Shown piece after piece: positions 16,031 to 25,518 of a stretch of 32,102 nucleotides of DNA. The DNA comes from MGR-bin208 sp043780275. GTDB lineage: Bacteria; Bacteroidota; Bacteroidia; Chitinophagales; Chitinophagaceae. Below the pieces are notes generated by a model. It was not told the DNA's origin and did not search any database. It saw only the letters and a list, made by a program, of their open reading frames with translations. Every line of letters starts with the position of its first letter. The stretch's first letter is position 1. The stretch is taken from positions 1 through 32,102 of the forward strand of contig JAYWCV010000261.1 of assembly GCA_043780275.1 (NCBI GenBank), written 5' to 3'. Position numbers and translations under genes: made by a program.

Positions 16031-18493
16031 ATGGTAAAAGAAATTTTCAATAAACTGATTCCACATTTTATTGCAGTTGCAGTTTTCCTGGTTGTAGCAA
16101 CGATCTATTGCAAACCCAGCCTGGAAGGGAAAGTTTTGCAACAAAGTGATATTACTCAATGGAAGGGGGCAATAAAACAATCCGAAGAATTTAAAGAAAA
16201 AACCGGTCATTATCCGCTTTGGACCAATAGTGTTTTCAGTGGAATGCCTACTTTTCAAATTGGTGGCATAGGAGATAATTATATAACACATTATTTTCAA
16301 AAAATTGTCAGCTTAGGATTGCCCGATGCCATCCAGTTTTTCTTTTTAGCATCTATTTTCTTTTATTTATTATGTGTGGTGATTGGAGTAAATCCATACT
16401 TAGGCATCCTGGGTTCGCTGGCTTTTGCCTATTCCACCTACAATCCCATTATCATTTCAGTGGGCCATAATTCCAAAATGATGGCCATGGCATATATGCC
16501 GGCTGTATTGGCTGGAATTCTATTAATTTTTAATAAAAAATATTGGCAGGGTGCCATATTAACAGCCTTGTTTACGTCGCTGCAGATAGGAATGAACCAC
16601 CTACAGATATCATATTATTTTTATTTAGCCATCGGCATTTTGGCCATATTCTTTGCCGTAAGATGGATCAGGGAAAAAGAATTCAAACATTTAATTCTTT
16701 CAGCAACATTGTTAATTGCAGCAACCATTGCCGGTATTTTAACCAATGGCACTTCCCTTTTTGGAACGTATGAATATCAGAAAGAAACGATACGCGGTGG
16801 ACATTCTGACTTAACAGAAAGCGGAAGCAAAGATGGCAAAACTGGCTTGTCTAAAGAATATACATTCGATTACAGCATGGGCATTGCAGAACCTTTTGTC
16901 ATGTTGGTACCACGCATGTTTGGTGGAAGTTCCGGAGGAGAAGAAATAAAACAGGAAGATTCTAAAGCCATTGAAGTGTTGAGTCGTTTACCGAAAGATC
17001 TACAACAACAACTGCCCATGACATATTATTGGGGTGGTATAGAAAGAGGTACATCAGGTCCGCCATATATGGGTGCTATCATTTGCTTTCTGGCAATCAT
17101 CGGTATGTTTATTTTAGATAATAAATATAAGTGGTGGGTATTGACAACAATAGCTGTTACCATCATGATGTCATGGGGTTCGTATTTTGAAACCTTTAAT
17201 GGATTCTTATACGATTATCTGCCTTTCTATAATAAGTTCAGGGCTCCATCCATGATACTTGTTGTCTCTCAACTTTTACTTCCATTCATGGCAGTTTTAA
17301 CTGTTCATAAAATTTTAACCGAAGAAAACAAGTCTGCGTTATTTGCCTCTTTCAAAAAAGGATTGATGGCTACTGCAGGTATTTTTGTCGTTCTTTTTGG
17401 CCTTTACCTATCTTTCGATTTTTTAAATTCTACTGATAAAAATATTTTATCACAGATCAGGGAATTAAACAATCCTCAATTAACAGAAGCGGTAAAATCT
17501 TTTATAGATGCATTGAAAGAGGATAGGCAATCGCTGATGCTGAATGACATTTTCCGTTCATTGGCTTTCATTGCAGTTGCTGCCCTTCTTTTATTCTTAT
17601 CTATTAAAAATAAATTGAAAGCAGTTCCTGTCATGTTAGGATTGATCTTCTTTTCTTTTATTGACCTGATAACGATTGATACAAACTATCTGAATAGCGA
17701 CAGTTTTGTAGACCCAATTGAAAATGATGCTGTATTTCAAAAAACAAATGCAGATATAGAAATACTGAAAGACAGCTCAACATACAGGGTTTTTAATATT
17801 GGCGGAGACCGATTCAACGAAAACATCACTTCGTACCATTACAGTTCAGTCGGCGGATATCATCCGGCAAAAATTCGTATCTACCAGGATTTAATTGAGA
17901 AACAATTAAGCAAGCCGGAAATGAATTTACCGGTATTGAATATGTTGAATACAAAATATATTATTCAAAAAAATCAATTAGGACAAACACAGGCCGTACA
18001 ACCTGTTGACGGAGCCCTGGGAACATGCTGGCTGGTTAAGGAAATCAACTATGTGAAAAATGCCAAAGAAGAAATGGCTGCATTAGATAATTTTCATCCG
18101 AAAGATACTGCCGTCATTCAGGAATCTTTTAAAGGCTCCATTGCATTTACACCTGAATACGACAGTACGGCATCCATCCAATTAATAAAAAACAATAATG
18201 ATGCAGTAAGCTATTCCTTTCATGCAGCTAAAAACCAGTTTGCCGTATTTAGTGAAATCTATTATGCTGCCGGATGGAAAGCATTTGTAAATGGTAAACA
18301 GTTACCGATTGTAAAAGTCAATTATGTATTAAGAGGTCTTGCATTGCAACCCGGCACGTATACCATTGAATTCAAGTTTGAACCGGAATTATATTTGAAA
18401 GGAAAGTCATTGGCACAAATTTCTACTTATATAATTTTGTTGGCTTTTGCACTTGGGCTATTTGTATTAATCAGAAAAAAGAATCAATCATAA
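16031..18493 (+). CDS. YfhO-family membrane protein (GT-C-like)
   Basis: 820 aa, polytopic. The first helix (about 13-30) is followed by a periplasmic segment with WTNSVFSGMPTFQ, and then by about ten further hydrophobic segments to about residue 550. A large soluble periplasmic domain (about 555-790, including YRVFNIGGDRFNENITSYHYSSVGGYHPAKI) and a last C-terminal helix (LAQISTYIILLAFALGLFVLI) complete it. This is the architecture of Bacteroidota YfhO proteins, related to Bacillus YfhO, which is linked to glycosylation of envelope polymers from lipid-linked sugars. The two glycosyltransferase genes directly downstream (31 bp and then 8 bp gaps) support a role in envelope glycan assembly. The exact acceptor is unknown. 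Confidence 0.85.
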   Translation: MVKEIFNKLIPHFIAVAVFLVVATIYCKPSLEGKVLQQSDITQWKGAIKQSEEFKEKTGHYPLWTNSVFSGMPTFQIGGIGDNYITHYFQKIVSLGLPDAIQFFFLASIFFYLLCVVIGVNPYLGILGSLAFAYSTYNPIIISVGHNSKMMAMAYMPAVLAGILLIFNKKYWQGAILTALFTSLQIGMNHLQISYYFYLAIGILAIFFAVRWIREKEFKHLILSATLLIAATIAGILTNGTSLFGTYEYQKETIRGGHSDLTESGSKDGKTGLSKEYTFDYSMGIAEPFVMLVPRMFGGSSGGEEIKQEDSKAIEVLSRLPKDLQQQLPMTYYWGGIERGTSGPPYMGAIICFLAIIGMFILDNKYKWWVLTTIAVTIMMSWGSYFETFNGFLYDYLPFYNKFRAPSMILVVSQLLLPFMAVLTVHKILTEENKSALFASFKKGLMATAGIFVVLFGLYLSFDFLNSTDKNILSQIRELNNPQLTEAVKSFIDALKEDRQSLMLNDIFRSLAFIAVAALLLFLSIKNKLKAVPVMLGLIFFSFIDLITIDTNYLNSDSFVDPIENDAVFQKTNADIEILKDSSTYRVFNIGGDRFNENITSYHYSSVGGYHPAKIRIYQDLIEKQLSKPEMNLPVLNMLNTKYIIQKNQLGQTQAVQPVDGALGTCWLVKEINYVKNAKEEMAALDNFHPKDTAVIQESFKGSIAFTPEYDSTASIQLIKNNNDAVSYSFHAAKNQFAVFSEIYYAAGWKAFVNGKQLPIVKVNYVLRGLALQPGTYTIEFKFEPELYLKGKSLAQISTYIILLAFALGLFVLIRKKNQS

Positions 18494-18524
18494 CTATTCA
18501 CACAACTAATCAGACACAGATTTA

Positions 18525-19652
18525 ATGAGTGAAAATCAAATAAAGCTAGCCGCATTGGTTTCGTATAAAATTTTTCCACCCAAGATGGGCGGCCAGAAAG
18601 GCATTGCCCTTTTTTATCAATACCTCGAAAAATTAATACCCGTTACGCTACTTACTATTAAAGAAAACGAACCGGCTGATTTTTTAAAAGCACCCATTAT
18701 CCCGATACTTGGTAAAAACAGAAAGTGGCGGTATATCAATCCATTTTTATTTTTTAAGGTAAAATTGTTTTTAAAAAAGAATGAAATAACTCACCTTGTA
18801 TTTGAGCATCCCTATTATGGATGGCTTGCTTTTTTATTGAGTCGGTTTACCAAAACTAAAATCATCATCCATTCGCATAATATTGAATCCTTACGATTTA
18901 AAAGCACCGGCAAATGCTGGTGGAGTATTTTATGGCATTATGAAAAATGGACGCATCGTTTGGCCCATTTAAATTTTTTTATTACTGATGAGGACAAACA
19001 ATATGCAATTGATAAGTTCAGTATTCAACCGGAAAAATGTATTACCATAACTTATGGTTTTGAAACGACTCAGGCTCCACCTTCTGAAATAAAATTGCAA
19101 GCAAAAAATATAATCCGCAAACAACATAACATTGCTGAAGAAGAAAATATTTTGCTGTTTAATGGCACATTAGATTATCCTCCCAACCTGGAAGCATTGT
19201 ATATTATTTTAAAAAAAATTAATCCCAAACTTATTTCTGCCGGTTATAAATACAAAATAATTATTTGCGGAAAAAACCTGCCGGCAGTATTAAATGGATT
19301 GGAAGATTATACAGAACAGCATATTATTTATGCCGGTTTTGTGGATGATATAAATCAATATTTCCTGGCAACCGATATTTTTATCAATCCGGTAAATGAT
19401 GGAGGAGGAATAAAAACAAAACTGGTAGAAGCCCTGGGCTTCAATGCCTCCGTTGTAAGTACAAGAAGTGGAGCCATTGGAATTCCTTTATCTATTATTG
19501 CAGACAAATTAATAGTCGTAGAAGATAATGACTGGGAAGTTTTTGTTCATGCCATTCTGCAATCAAAAACAGATACGCAAATACCGGCTGCTTTTTTCAA
19601 CCATTTTTATTGGGGAAATATTGCGGAGAAGGCTGCTTTATTTCTAAACTAA
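18525..19652 (+). CDS. Glycosyltransferase, GT4-like
   Basis: 375 aa with the GT-B two-domain layout. The N-terminal acceptor domain opens with SYKIFPPKMGGQKGIALFYQYLEK, a glycine-rich loop typical of GT4 enzymes. The C-terminal donor domain has LFNGTLDYPPNLEAL, IYAGFVDDINQYFLATDIFINPV and GGGIKTKLVEALGFNASVVST, which contains the conserved glutamate region that holds the nucleotide sugar. It is cytoplasmic or membrane-associated and adds a sugar to a lipid-linked or other glycan acceptor. It is the second gene of the YfhO-GT-GT run. Donor and acceptor are not predictable. Confidence 0.87.
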   Translation: MSENQIKLAALVSYKIFPPKMGGQKGIALFYQYLEKLIPVTLLTIKENEPADFLKAPIIPILGKNRKWRYINPFLFFKVKLFLKKNEITHLVFEHPYYGWLAFLLSRFTKTKIIIHSHNIESLRFKSTGKCWWSILWHYEKWTHRLAHLNFFITDEDKQYAIDKFSIQPEKCITITYGFETTQAPPSEIKLQAKNIIRKQHNIAEEENILLFNGTLDYPPNLEALYIILKKINPKLISAGYKYKIIICGKNLPAVLNGLEDYTEQHIIYAGFVDDINQYFLATDIFINPVNDGGGIKTKLVEALGFNASVVSTRSGAIGIPLSIIADKLIVVEDNDWEVFVHAILQSKTDTQIPAAFFNHFYWGNIAEKAALFLN

Positions 19653-19660
19653 ATTGAAAA

Positions 19661-20443
19661 ATGACAACTATTTCAATTATTACAATTTGCTTTAATAATC
19701 TTTCAGAATTAATTGCAACTTGTAAAAGTGTTGACAATCAATTACAAAATCCTTTTGAGCATATTATAATTGACGGATCTACAACAAATGAAATAAAATA
19801 TTACCTGGAAAGTAATCCCCAACCATTATTTCGTAAATGGCTCTGTGAAAGCGATAAAGGTATAGCAGACGCATTTAACAAAGGCATCAGGTTGTCTGCC
19901 GGCACAGTATTGGTAATACTCAATTCAGCCGATACTTTCTTTGATAAAGATGCTCTTCAAACAGTATCCAAGACTTTTGCTGAAAACTCTTCTGCGAAAT
20001 GGTTGCACGGTAAATACCAATTAGAAAGAGGTAATCAAAAAGTGATCATTGGCAAAACATTTGAAAAAAATAAATTATACCGTGGCATGAGAAGTATTTG
20101 CCACCAAACCATGTTTATTAAAAAAGAACTACATGATTTATATGGCTATTATGATACAAATGAAAAGATCGGTATGGACTACGATTTCCTTTGTCGTATT
20201 GCTGATGAACCATTTGTATTTATTAATAAGCCCCTTGTCAGTTATGCACCTGCAGGAATAAGCAGTACCAGTTATATACAATCACTAAAAGATGCAAAAC
20301 GCATTTATGAAAAGCATTATGGCAAAAACATTCTTTTAAATTTATGGCAATTTCGATTAATGACCCTTCATTATTTACTAAAATCTCCTGTTGGAAATTT
20401 TTTATATAAGATAAAAACAAAATTGAAACTGGAAAATATATAG
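19661..20443 (+). CDS. Glycosyltransferase family 2
   Basis: 260 aa GT-A enzyme. It has ISIITICFNNLSELIATCKSV (nucleotide-binding strand and helix), HIIIDGSTTNEI, and SDKGIADAFNKGIRLSAGTVLVILNSADTFFD. The last is the WcaE-like variant in which the DxD-type metal site reads NSAD. The C-terminal half contains CHQTMFIKKELHDLYGYYD and a MDYDFLCRI block, as usual for this subgroup. It starts 8 bp after the GT4-like gene. Its 3' end faces the convergent glycan operon across an 84-bp gap. Confidence 0.88.
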   Translation: MTTISIITICFNNLSELIATCKSVDNQLQNPFEHIIIDGSTTNEIKYYLESNPQPLFRKWLCESDKGIADAFNKGIRLSAGTVLVILNSADTFFDKDALQTVSKTFAENSSAKWLHGKYQLERGNQKVIIGKTFEKNKLYRGMRSICHQTMFIKKELHDLYGYYDTNEKIGMDYDFLCRIADEPFVFINKPLVSYAPAGISSTSYIQSLKDAKRIYEKHYGKNILLNLWQFRLMTLHYLLKSPVGNFLYKIKTKLKLENI

Positions 20444-20527
20444 GTATCAGCAAATTGCAATGTTGATAAAACAGGAATGCAGATGATGCATACATTTCAT
20501 TTGCCATCAGGATGTTCAACCGAGCTT

Positions 20528-21409
20528 TTATCCTGTTTTTTTACTTTCGAATTTTAATTTAATAAACCAGGCAAAAACCCGTACATAACATACCAGGCCC
20601 AGGAGTTTGTATTTTATACCGGGGTAAAACCAAAAATTCCGTTGATATACTTTTAATGTTGACTTTGCAATTTTTAATGCGTGTGGTGTATTTACGCCGG
20701 AGTAATTACCATCATGAACACGGTATAAAGCAACTTTAGTATCTACAAAAAGGATCAGTTTTTTACAGGCAGCCCTTTGGTAAAAATACCAGTCCTCAAA
20801 CTGAATGTCTTCGGGATATTTACCAATTTCATTAAAAATATTTTTTCGGTAAAAAATTACAGGCCCTGCAATCCTAGGTGCTTTGAGGCAGCTTATCAAT
20901 ATAGCTTCATCATCATTATAACTTGATTTATCAGCCTTCCAGTAATCGGTTGAAGAGCTTTGCATGATTATATTATCGTCATCATCAATTACAAAAGCAT
21001 CGTTCAGCAATACTGATTTATCCAACCTTTCTTCCAGAATCTGAACACGTTTGGCTATCATATCGCCATATAAACAATCATCTGATGCCAGCGGTAAAAT
21101 GTATTTTCCATGTGAAAGATCAATCATTTCATTAAGGGTGGCACATATCCCTTTATTGGGCCTGCTAAAATAAACAACTGATTCACTTTGTCCAGCAGCC
21201 GAAACCCATTCTCGTATCCGCAGATCTGAATCATCTGATGAACCATCATTGATAATGATAATCTCTTTATATGGGTAACTGTCGGCCACAACACTGTTTA
21301 AAGTCCGTTCAATATATTTTTCGTGATTATAACAGGGAATGATAATGCTTACCAGGACAGGTTTACAGGATGATGTATCATTAGCAGCAATTATCGTTTC
21401 CTTCTTCAT
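20528..21409 (-). CDS. Glycosyltransferase family 2 (last gene of the amino-sugar operon)
   Basis: 293 aa. After a Lys/Ser-rich start it shows VSIIIPCYNHEKYIERTLNSV, IIIINDGSSDDS and LPLASDDCLYGD, the GT2 nucleotide-binding motif, base-contact motif and DxD-type metal site in order. FEDWYFYQRAACK sits in the acceptor part. The C-terminus is basic and aromatic, consistent with membrane association. Its start overlaps by one base the stop of the aminotransferase gene, so the two are translationally coupled. It may transfer the unusual sugar made by the upstream enzymes; this is inference. Confidence 0.88.
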   Translation of the reverse strand: MKKETIIAANDTSSCKPVLVSIIIPCYNHEKYIERTLNSVVADSYPYKEIIIINDGSSDDSDLRIREWVSAAGQSESVVYFSRPNKGICATLNEMIDLSHGKYILPLASDDCLYGDMIAKRVQILEERLDKSVLLNDAFVIDDDDNIIMQSSSTDYWKADKSSYNDDEAILISCLKAPRIAGPVIFYRKNIFNEIGKYPEDIQFEDWYFYQRAACKKLILFVDTKVALYRVHDGNYSGVNTPHALKIAKSTLKVYQRNFWFYPGIKYKLLGLVCYVRVFAWFIKLKFESKKTG

Positions 21410-22509
21410 TAAAATGTATTGATGACTTCAACTATTTTTTGCATCTCCCCTGTAGTTAATACACTGCTGATTGGGAGGCTGAGTACTTCACGGTGTATTT
21501 TTTCAGTGATTCCGAAATTTAAATGATTGTAACTCGGGTAAGCCTTTTGCAGATGCGGTGGTACGGGATAATGGATTAAAGTCTGTATACCGTTTTTTTC
21601 CAGGAATGCCTGCAGGTCATTCCTGTGCTCACATCTTACCACAAACAAATGCCACACATGCTCTTCCTGGTTTTGAGGCATTTGTGGAAGGGTTATTTTG
21701 CTGTTCCTGATTTCATTTATGTAAAACCCGGCAACTACCCTTCGCTTTTCATTTTCAATATTCAGGTACTTAAGTTTTACATTTAAAACGGCAGCCTGTA
21801 TTTCGTCGAGCCGGCTGTTTACTCCCATTACATCATTAATATATTTTTGAGAAGAACCATAATTGGCAATAGATTTCACCCGCTTGGCCAACTCGTTATC
21901 ATTTGTGGTTATGGCCCCGGCATCACCCATAGCACCAAGGTTTTTGCCAGGGTAAAAACTAAAAGCAGCAACATCGCCCAGAGCTCCTGTTTTAGTGCCT
22001 TGCCATTCGGCACCGATTGCCTGGGCATTGTCTTCAATTATTTTCAGATTGTATTTTTTTGCTAATGCTGTCAATGCATCTGAAAATACCACCCGACCAT
22101 ACAAATGAACAATTAAGATGGCCTTTGTTTTTGAAGTGATTTTTTCTTCAATTTTTTTGATATCGATATTATAAGTTTCCAGATCTGGTTCCACAAAAAC
22201 AGGGGTTAACCGGTTGTCGCTTACAGCTAAAACAGTTGCGATAAACGTGTTGGCAGGTACAATAACTTCATCTCCTTCCTGCATTACACCCGCCTGTATA
22301 TAAGCCTTAAAGATGAGGCGTAATGCATCTAAACCGTTTGCTACACCCACTGTATGTTTCACATCGGTAAACACAGACAGGTTATTTTGAAAAGACTGCA
22401 GTTCATCGCCCAATACATACCATCCGCTTCTGTAAACTTTCAGGAGCTGTTCTTCTATCTCTGCCTGGTATTGCAGATTGATTGCTTTCAGGTCAAGGAA
22501 TCTGATCAT
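21409..22509 (-). CDS. fdtB: DegT/DnrJ/EryC1-family aminotransferase, FdtB/QdtB-like
   Basis: 366 aa PLP enzyme of the sugar aminotransferase family. The N-terminus (IRFLDLKAINLQYQAEIEEQ, SGWYVLGDEL) closely follows FdtB, which aminates C3 of dTDP-3-oxo-6-deoxyhexose to give dTDP-3-amino-3,6-dideoxyhexose. The PLP lysine lies in SFYPGKNLGAMGDAG. EDNAQAIGAEW holds the pyridine-nitrogen aspartate, and NSRLDEIQAAVL is the conserved Arg region. Assignment as a C3 rather than C4 aminotransferase is strengthened by the FdtA-type isomerase in the same operon. The gene follows the methyltransferase gene after 14 bp. Confidence 0.85.
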   Translation of the reverse strand: MIRFLDLKAINLQYQAEIEEQLLKVYRSGWYVLGDELQSFQNNLSVFTDVKHTVGVANGLDALRLIFKAYIQAGVMQEGDEVIVPANTFIATVLAVSDNRLTPVFVEPDLETYNIDIKKIEEKITSKTKAILIVHLYGRVVFSDALTALAKKYNLKIIEDNAQAIGAEWQGTKTGALGDVAAFSFYPGKNLGAMGDAGAITTNDNELAKRVKSIANYGSSQKYINDVMGVNSRLDEIQAAVLNVKLKYLNIENEKRRVVAGFYINEIRNSKITLPQMPQNQEEHVWHLFVVRCEHRNDLQAFLEKNGIQTLIHYPVPPHLQKAYPSYNHLNFGITEKIHREVLSLPISSVLTTGEMQKIVEVINTF

Positions 22510-22523
22510 TGTTACTTTTTAAT

Positions 22524-23234
22524 TTAAATGGATGCAACAATATATATTTCAGCAGCGATATCCGGGTATGCTTCGCCCAGTTTTAAAAAAGCAGTTAACA
22601 TTTCCTGTGTCCAGGTTGCTTCTATTTGTTTATCGGAAAGCGGTTTTAACCAATATCCGCCCAATTGGTCAATATGATATCCTGCTTTTGTAAAATCGGC
22701 CTTAAAGGTTTCGGGTGTGTATATCCGCATATGCCCATGATGAACATCTTTTTCACTTTGAGAAAATATGGATTGCAACAAACCCATTTCTACAGCAGCC
22801 TGCCGGTGCAGCGATTGTGCATTGGGCACTGCACAAAGTATCTTTCCACCAGGTGCAAGCCATTTTTTAATGAGTTGCAACAATAAAACCGGATCGGCAA
22901 CATGCTCCAGCACATGGCCCAAGACAATAAATTCAAACTCTCCTTCCAGGTCGGTCTCTTCAAACAGGGCATGTATTACGTGTAGCGATGGAAATTTTTC
23001 TTTAAGCTGTGCAGCAAAAACAGAAGATCCTTCTATTACAGTAAGCTGTTCATCATACTGTAATAAATGAGCTGTCATCAAACCTTCTGCAGGCCCAAGT
23101 TCCAGCACCCTGCCCTTTTGCAAATACCGCTCAAATATGGTAAAGGAATATATAATAGTATTGCTGTTGGTAAATGTGGTATACAGCGATTGTGATGCCA
23201 CTTCATTTAACTTTCTTTCACTGAAATTACTCAT
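22524..23234 (-). CDS. Class I SAM-dependent methyltransferase
   Basis: 236 aa. The Rossmann-type SAM fold shows motif I as VLELGPAEGLMT, the acidic end of strand 2 as LTVIEGSS, and motif IV as FIVLGHVLEHVADP, followed by WLAPGGKILCAVPNA. A small C-terminal region contains HHGHMRIYTPETF. The substrate is unknown; a sugar or a glycan end group is likely from context. The start overlaps the HAD gene stop by ATGA. Confidence 0.82.
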   Translation of the reverse strand: MSNFSERKLNEVASQSLYTTFTNSNTIIYSFTIFERYLQKGRVLELGPAEGLMTAHLLQYDEQLTVIEGSSVFAAQLKEKFPSLHVIHALFEETDLEGEFEFIVLGHVLEHVADPVLLLQLIKKWLAPGGKILCAVPNAQSLHRQAAVEMGLLQSIFSQSEKDVHHGHMRIYTPETFKADFTKAGYHIDQLGGYWLKPLSDKQIEATWTQEMLTAFLKLGEAYPDIAAEIYIVASI

Positions 23235-23860
23235 GGTATAGATAAAAAATATTGATTAATGTTTTTGAACTGAACAGCATGCTCAAAATCAGGCAATAGG
23301 TATAGTGATGTTTTTACCTGTACAAAGTTAATATTTAAAAGTTTGGCAGCCTCATAGTCGGATATAGAGTCGCCGCAAAAAGCAACAACGTTATATGATG
23401 CCTGCATTTGTTTTAAGATATTGATTTTTGGATTGGCATGCTGATTATGCTGCACAAAACAGATCTCTGAAAAAAACATTTCTATCCCCAGCTTGTGTAG
23501 CTGTTGCAATGCTTGTTGATGATTATTTCGCAACGAAAGCAGCACCAACTTAAATTCATTTTGAACCGTATTGGCAAACAGTTGTTTATCTACGATTAAT
23601 GTATCTAAAAACAGGTATTTTTCAGATTCAATATTGGCCAAATACCAGATTTTAAAATGTTGCCAATCTAATTTGATTTTCAGGCTTTCAAGCAGTAGGG
23701 TATTGGAAAAATGATTCGACCTGCGTAATTCATAATAAGTTTCAAAATCAATAAAGGACTGGCCGGAATGCAATATATAATCGTTAATACAACTGTATTG
23801 GCGAAAATGGGTAGATAGCAACGTATCATCCAGGTCTGTAATGATGCAATTATCCATCAT
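23231..23860 (-). CDS. HAD-superfamily hydrolase
   Basis: 209 aa. Motif I reads IITDLDDTLL (DxDxT-type nucleophile and acid/base pair), motif II probably LVLLSLRNN, and motif IV FCGDSISDYEAAKLL supplies the Mg2+ aspartates. It is probably a small-molecule phosphatase. HAD genes next to ATP-grasp genes are a recurrent pair in surface-glycan loci. Here they overlap by 11 bp (8 bp if the second Met is used), so expression is tightly coupled. Substrate unknown. Confidence 0.8.
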   Translation of the reverse strand: MMDNCIITDLDDTLLSTHFRQYSCINDYILHSGQSFIDFETYYELRRSNHFSNTLLLESLKIKLDWQHFKIWYLANIESEKYLFLDTLIVDKQLFANTVQNEFKLVLLSLRNNHQQALQQLHKLGIEMFFSEICFVQHNQHANPKINILKQMQASYNVVAFCGDSISDYEAAKLLNINFVQVKTSLYLLPDFEHAVQFKNINQYFLSIP

Positions 23861-24791
23861 AAAAATTTTCGTTCCAATACCTGGTCATAAAAACCCCTTT
23901 TTTTATGGGTATGTTTTTTATTTCATGAAATAGCTGAGACTGCACAGCTTCCAGTACGGTAAACAAAGGACTATTTAAACCGGAATAGTACGATAATATA
24001 CCGGCGCCGGAAAAACGCGGATTAATCTCGATAAAATAAGGTATCCCGTCTTCAACCATGAACTGGATATTGGAAGATCCTTTATAATGGAGTAACTGAT
24101 GGATTGCAGCAGAAATCCCAGATAATAAATGATTCTCAACAGTTTCGCCCTTGGTTGATATCCCTTCTTTTGTTTCTATTCTTTTTCGCACACAACAATT
24201 AAAATAATCCTCATGGTAAGCCGAGTAACAATCCACCGTATATTCAACACCTTTTATCATTTTCTGAAAAAACCCGGAAGACAAATCATATTTCTGATTT
24301 CCTACTGCTTCGTTATTAATGATTTGAATTCCTTTACTGCTAACACCTTCATTCGGTTTGTACACAGCAGGATACGACATACCAGCAACCGTTTCATACA
24401 TAGCCGGTACGTAAACGCCATGACCGGATATAAAATTATTGATCAGTTTTTTATTATTGCACATTGAAATAATGGCCGGTGAATTCACCGCCCAAAAAGT
24501 AAGTGCGGGGAATTTTATGGCTATCTCCGCAATTTTCATCACTTCCAAATCATGAATGGGTATCACACATTGTACCTTTCTTTCTTTAATGATCCGGAGA
24601 AGCTGGCCTTCATAATCATCATCAACAGCCAGAGGTACCTGGTAAAAATGATCCACTAATGTGCTGCCTGCAGATAAATGTGCCGGAAAAGAATCTGTTC
24701 CGGTTACTGTAATATCCTTTTGGCAACGCAATGCCTTTATTACACCAATTGCAGTATTACTGCCCAGCGATGTTACCAATACATTGATCAT
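23850..24791 (-). CDS. ATP-grasp ligase (PylC/carbamoyl-phosphate-synthase-like)
   Basis: 313 aa. The N-terminal pre-ATP-grasp Rossmann part reads MINVLVTSLGSNTAIGVIKAL, with a VIPIHDLEVM segment. The ATP-grasp fold has YPAVYKPNEGVSSKGIQII (ATP-binding lysine and glycine-rich loop) and MVEDGIPYFIEINPRFSGAG, with the metal-binding Glu and Asn of the FxEINPR motif. Enzymes of this type join a carboxylate to an amine through an acyl-phosphate. Between sugar-aminating and methylating genes it may acylate an amino sugar, for example with an amino or hydroxy acid. That is inference. Start and stop overlap neighbours by 4 and 11 bp. Confidence 0.8.
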   Translation of the reverse strand: MINVLVTSLGSNTAIGVIKALRCQKDITVTGTDSFPAHLSAGSTLVDHFYQVPLAVDDDYEGQLLRIIKERKVQCVIPIHDLEVMKIAEIAIKFPALTFWAVNSPAIISMCNNKKLINNFISGHGVYVPAMYETVAGMSYPAVYKPNEGVSSKGIQIINNEAVGNQKYDLSSGFFQKMIKGVEYTVDCYSAYHEDYFNCCVRKRIETKEGISTKGETVENHLLSGISAAIHQLLHYKGSSNIQFMVEDGIPYFIEINPRFSGAGILSYYSGLNSPLFTVLEAVQSQLFHEIKNIPIKKGVFMTRYWNENFYDG

Positions 24792-25513
24792 AAAGCGATT
24801 TTTATTAACAATCCATGCCCGTTTATATTATGTACAAAAAAAGCGTTGGGAATGGTATCTGCCAGTTCGTTTACCAGTTGAGTCATTCCGGCACAGGCAG
24901 CAAATCCATAATCATCAAAAATCACTACGCCACCCACGATCATACGTTCCCAAACCCAGTTAAAAATATCTTTTGCTGATTCATAAACATCCACATCTAT
25001 ATGGCATATCTTGAAAGTTTTGGCCTGCAGCAGTTCTGCATTAACATCCGGGAAGATTCCCTTTAATATTTGGTAATCTAAAACGCCCAGTTGCTGCATT
25101 AGTTGCTGAACTGTTTCAATAGAAGTATCGGCATGTTCGCCTCCTTTATATTGATTGTCTTTTTCACCGGCCTTTGCTACACCTTCAAAAGTATCGCATA
25201 AAAATATCGTGGAATTATCCTGATTGGCTTTTGCCAGCAAAGCCGCAGTGCCACCACGCCAAACCCCTACTTCAATAATGCCAGCTTTATTATTTTTTAA
25301 CCGTGAACTGATCTGCCAAAGTTCATAACAGCGGTACATATCAACCAGTGTATTTTCTTTGACGGCATGATATGTCTTTATAAACGCTTCGTCATTTAAC
25401 CAAGGAGAAAATGTACTTTTTGGAAATAACAGGCTTTGCTTATAGATCTGTTCACGATCCTCCCAGTAAGCATGATAATAATGATGATTCTCCCATGAAT
25501 AAATTTTTTCCAT
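24788..25513 (-). CDS. TylF/MycF-family (macrocin O-methyltransferase-like) methyltransferase
   Basis: 241 aa. The family pattern is clear: MYRCYELWQIS near the start of the fold, GIIEVGVWRGGTAALLAKA (SAM motif I), FLCDTFEGV, then ICHIDVDVYESAKDIFNWVW and GGVVIFDDYGFAACAGMTQLV, whose aspartates bind the catalytic Mg2+ in TylF/MycF. Members methylate sugar hydroxyls, including 6-deoxyhexoses in macrolides, and recur in glycan clusters. It starts 5 bp after the FdtA-like gene and overlaps the ATP-grasp gene by ATGA. O-methylation of the deoxy-amino sugar is a reasonable guess. Confidence 0.83.
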   Translation of the reverse strand: MEKIYSWENHHYYHAYWEDREQIYKQSLLFPKSTFSPWLNDEAFIKTYHAVKENTLVDMYRCYELWQISSRLKNNKAGIIEVGVWRGGTAALLAKANQDNSTIFLCDTFEGVAKAGEKDNQYKGGEHADTSIETVQQLMQQLGVLDYQILKGIFPDVNAELLQAKTFKICHIDVDVYESAKDIFNWVWERMIVGGVVIFDDYGFAACAGMTQLVNELADTIPNAFFVHNINGHGLLIKIAL

Positions 25514-25518
25514 GCCTG

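Noticed and set aside
20468..20539. Terminator between the convergent GT2 genes (AAAACAGGA ... TCCTGTTTT)
   Set aside because: The arms are only 9 bp and separated by more than 50 bases; the second arm lies in coding sequence. A real hairpin is doubtful.
22768..23070. 100-aa plus-strand frame opposite the class I methyltransferase
   Set aside because: It is antisense to a clear methyltransferase, its composition is biased, and it has no recognisable motif or promoter.
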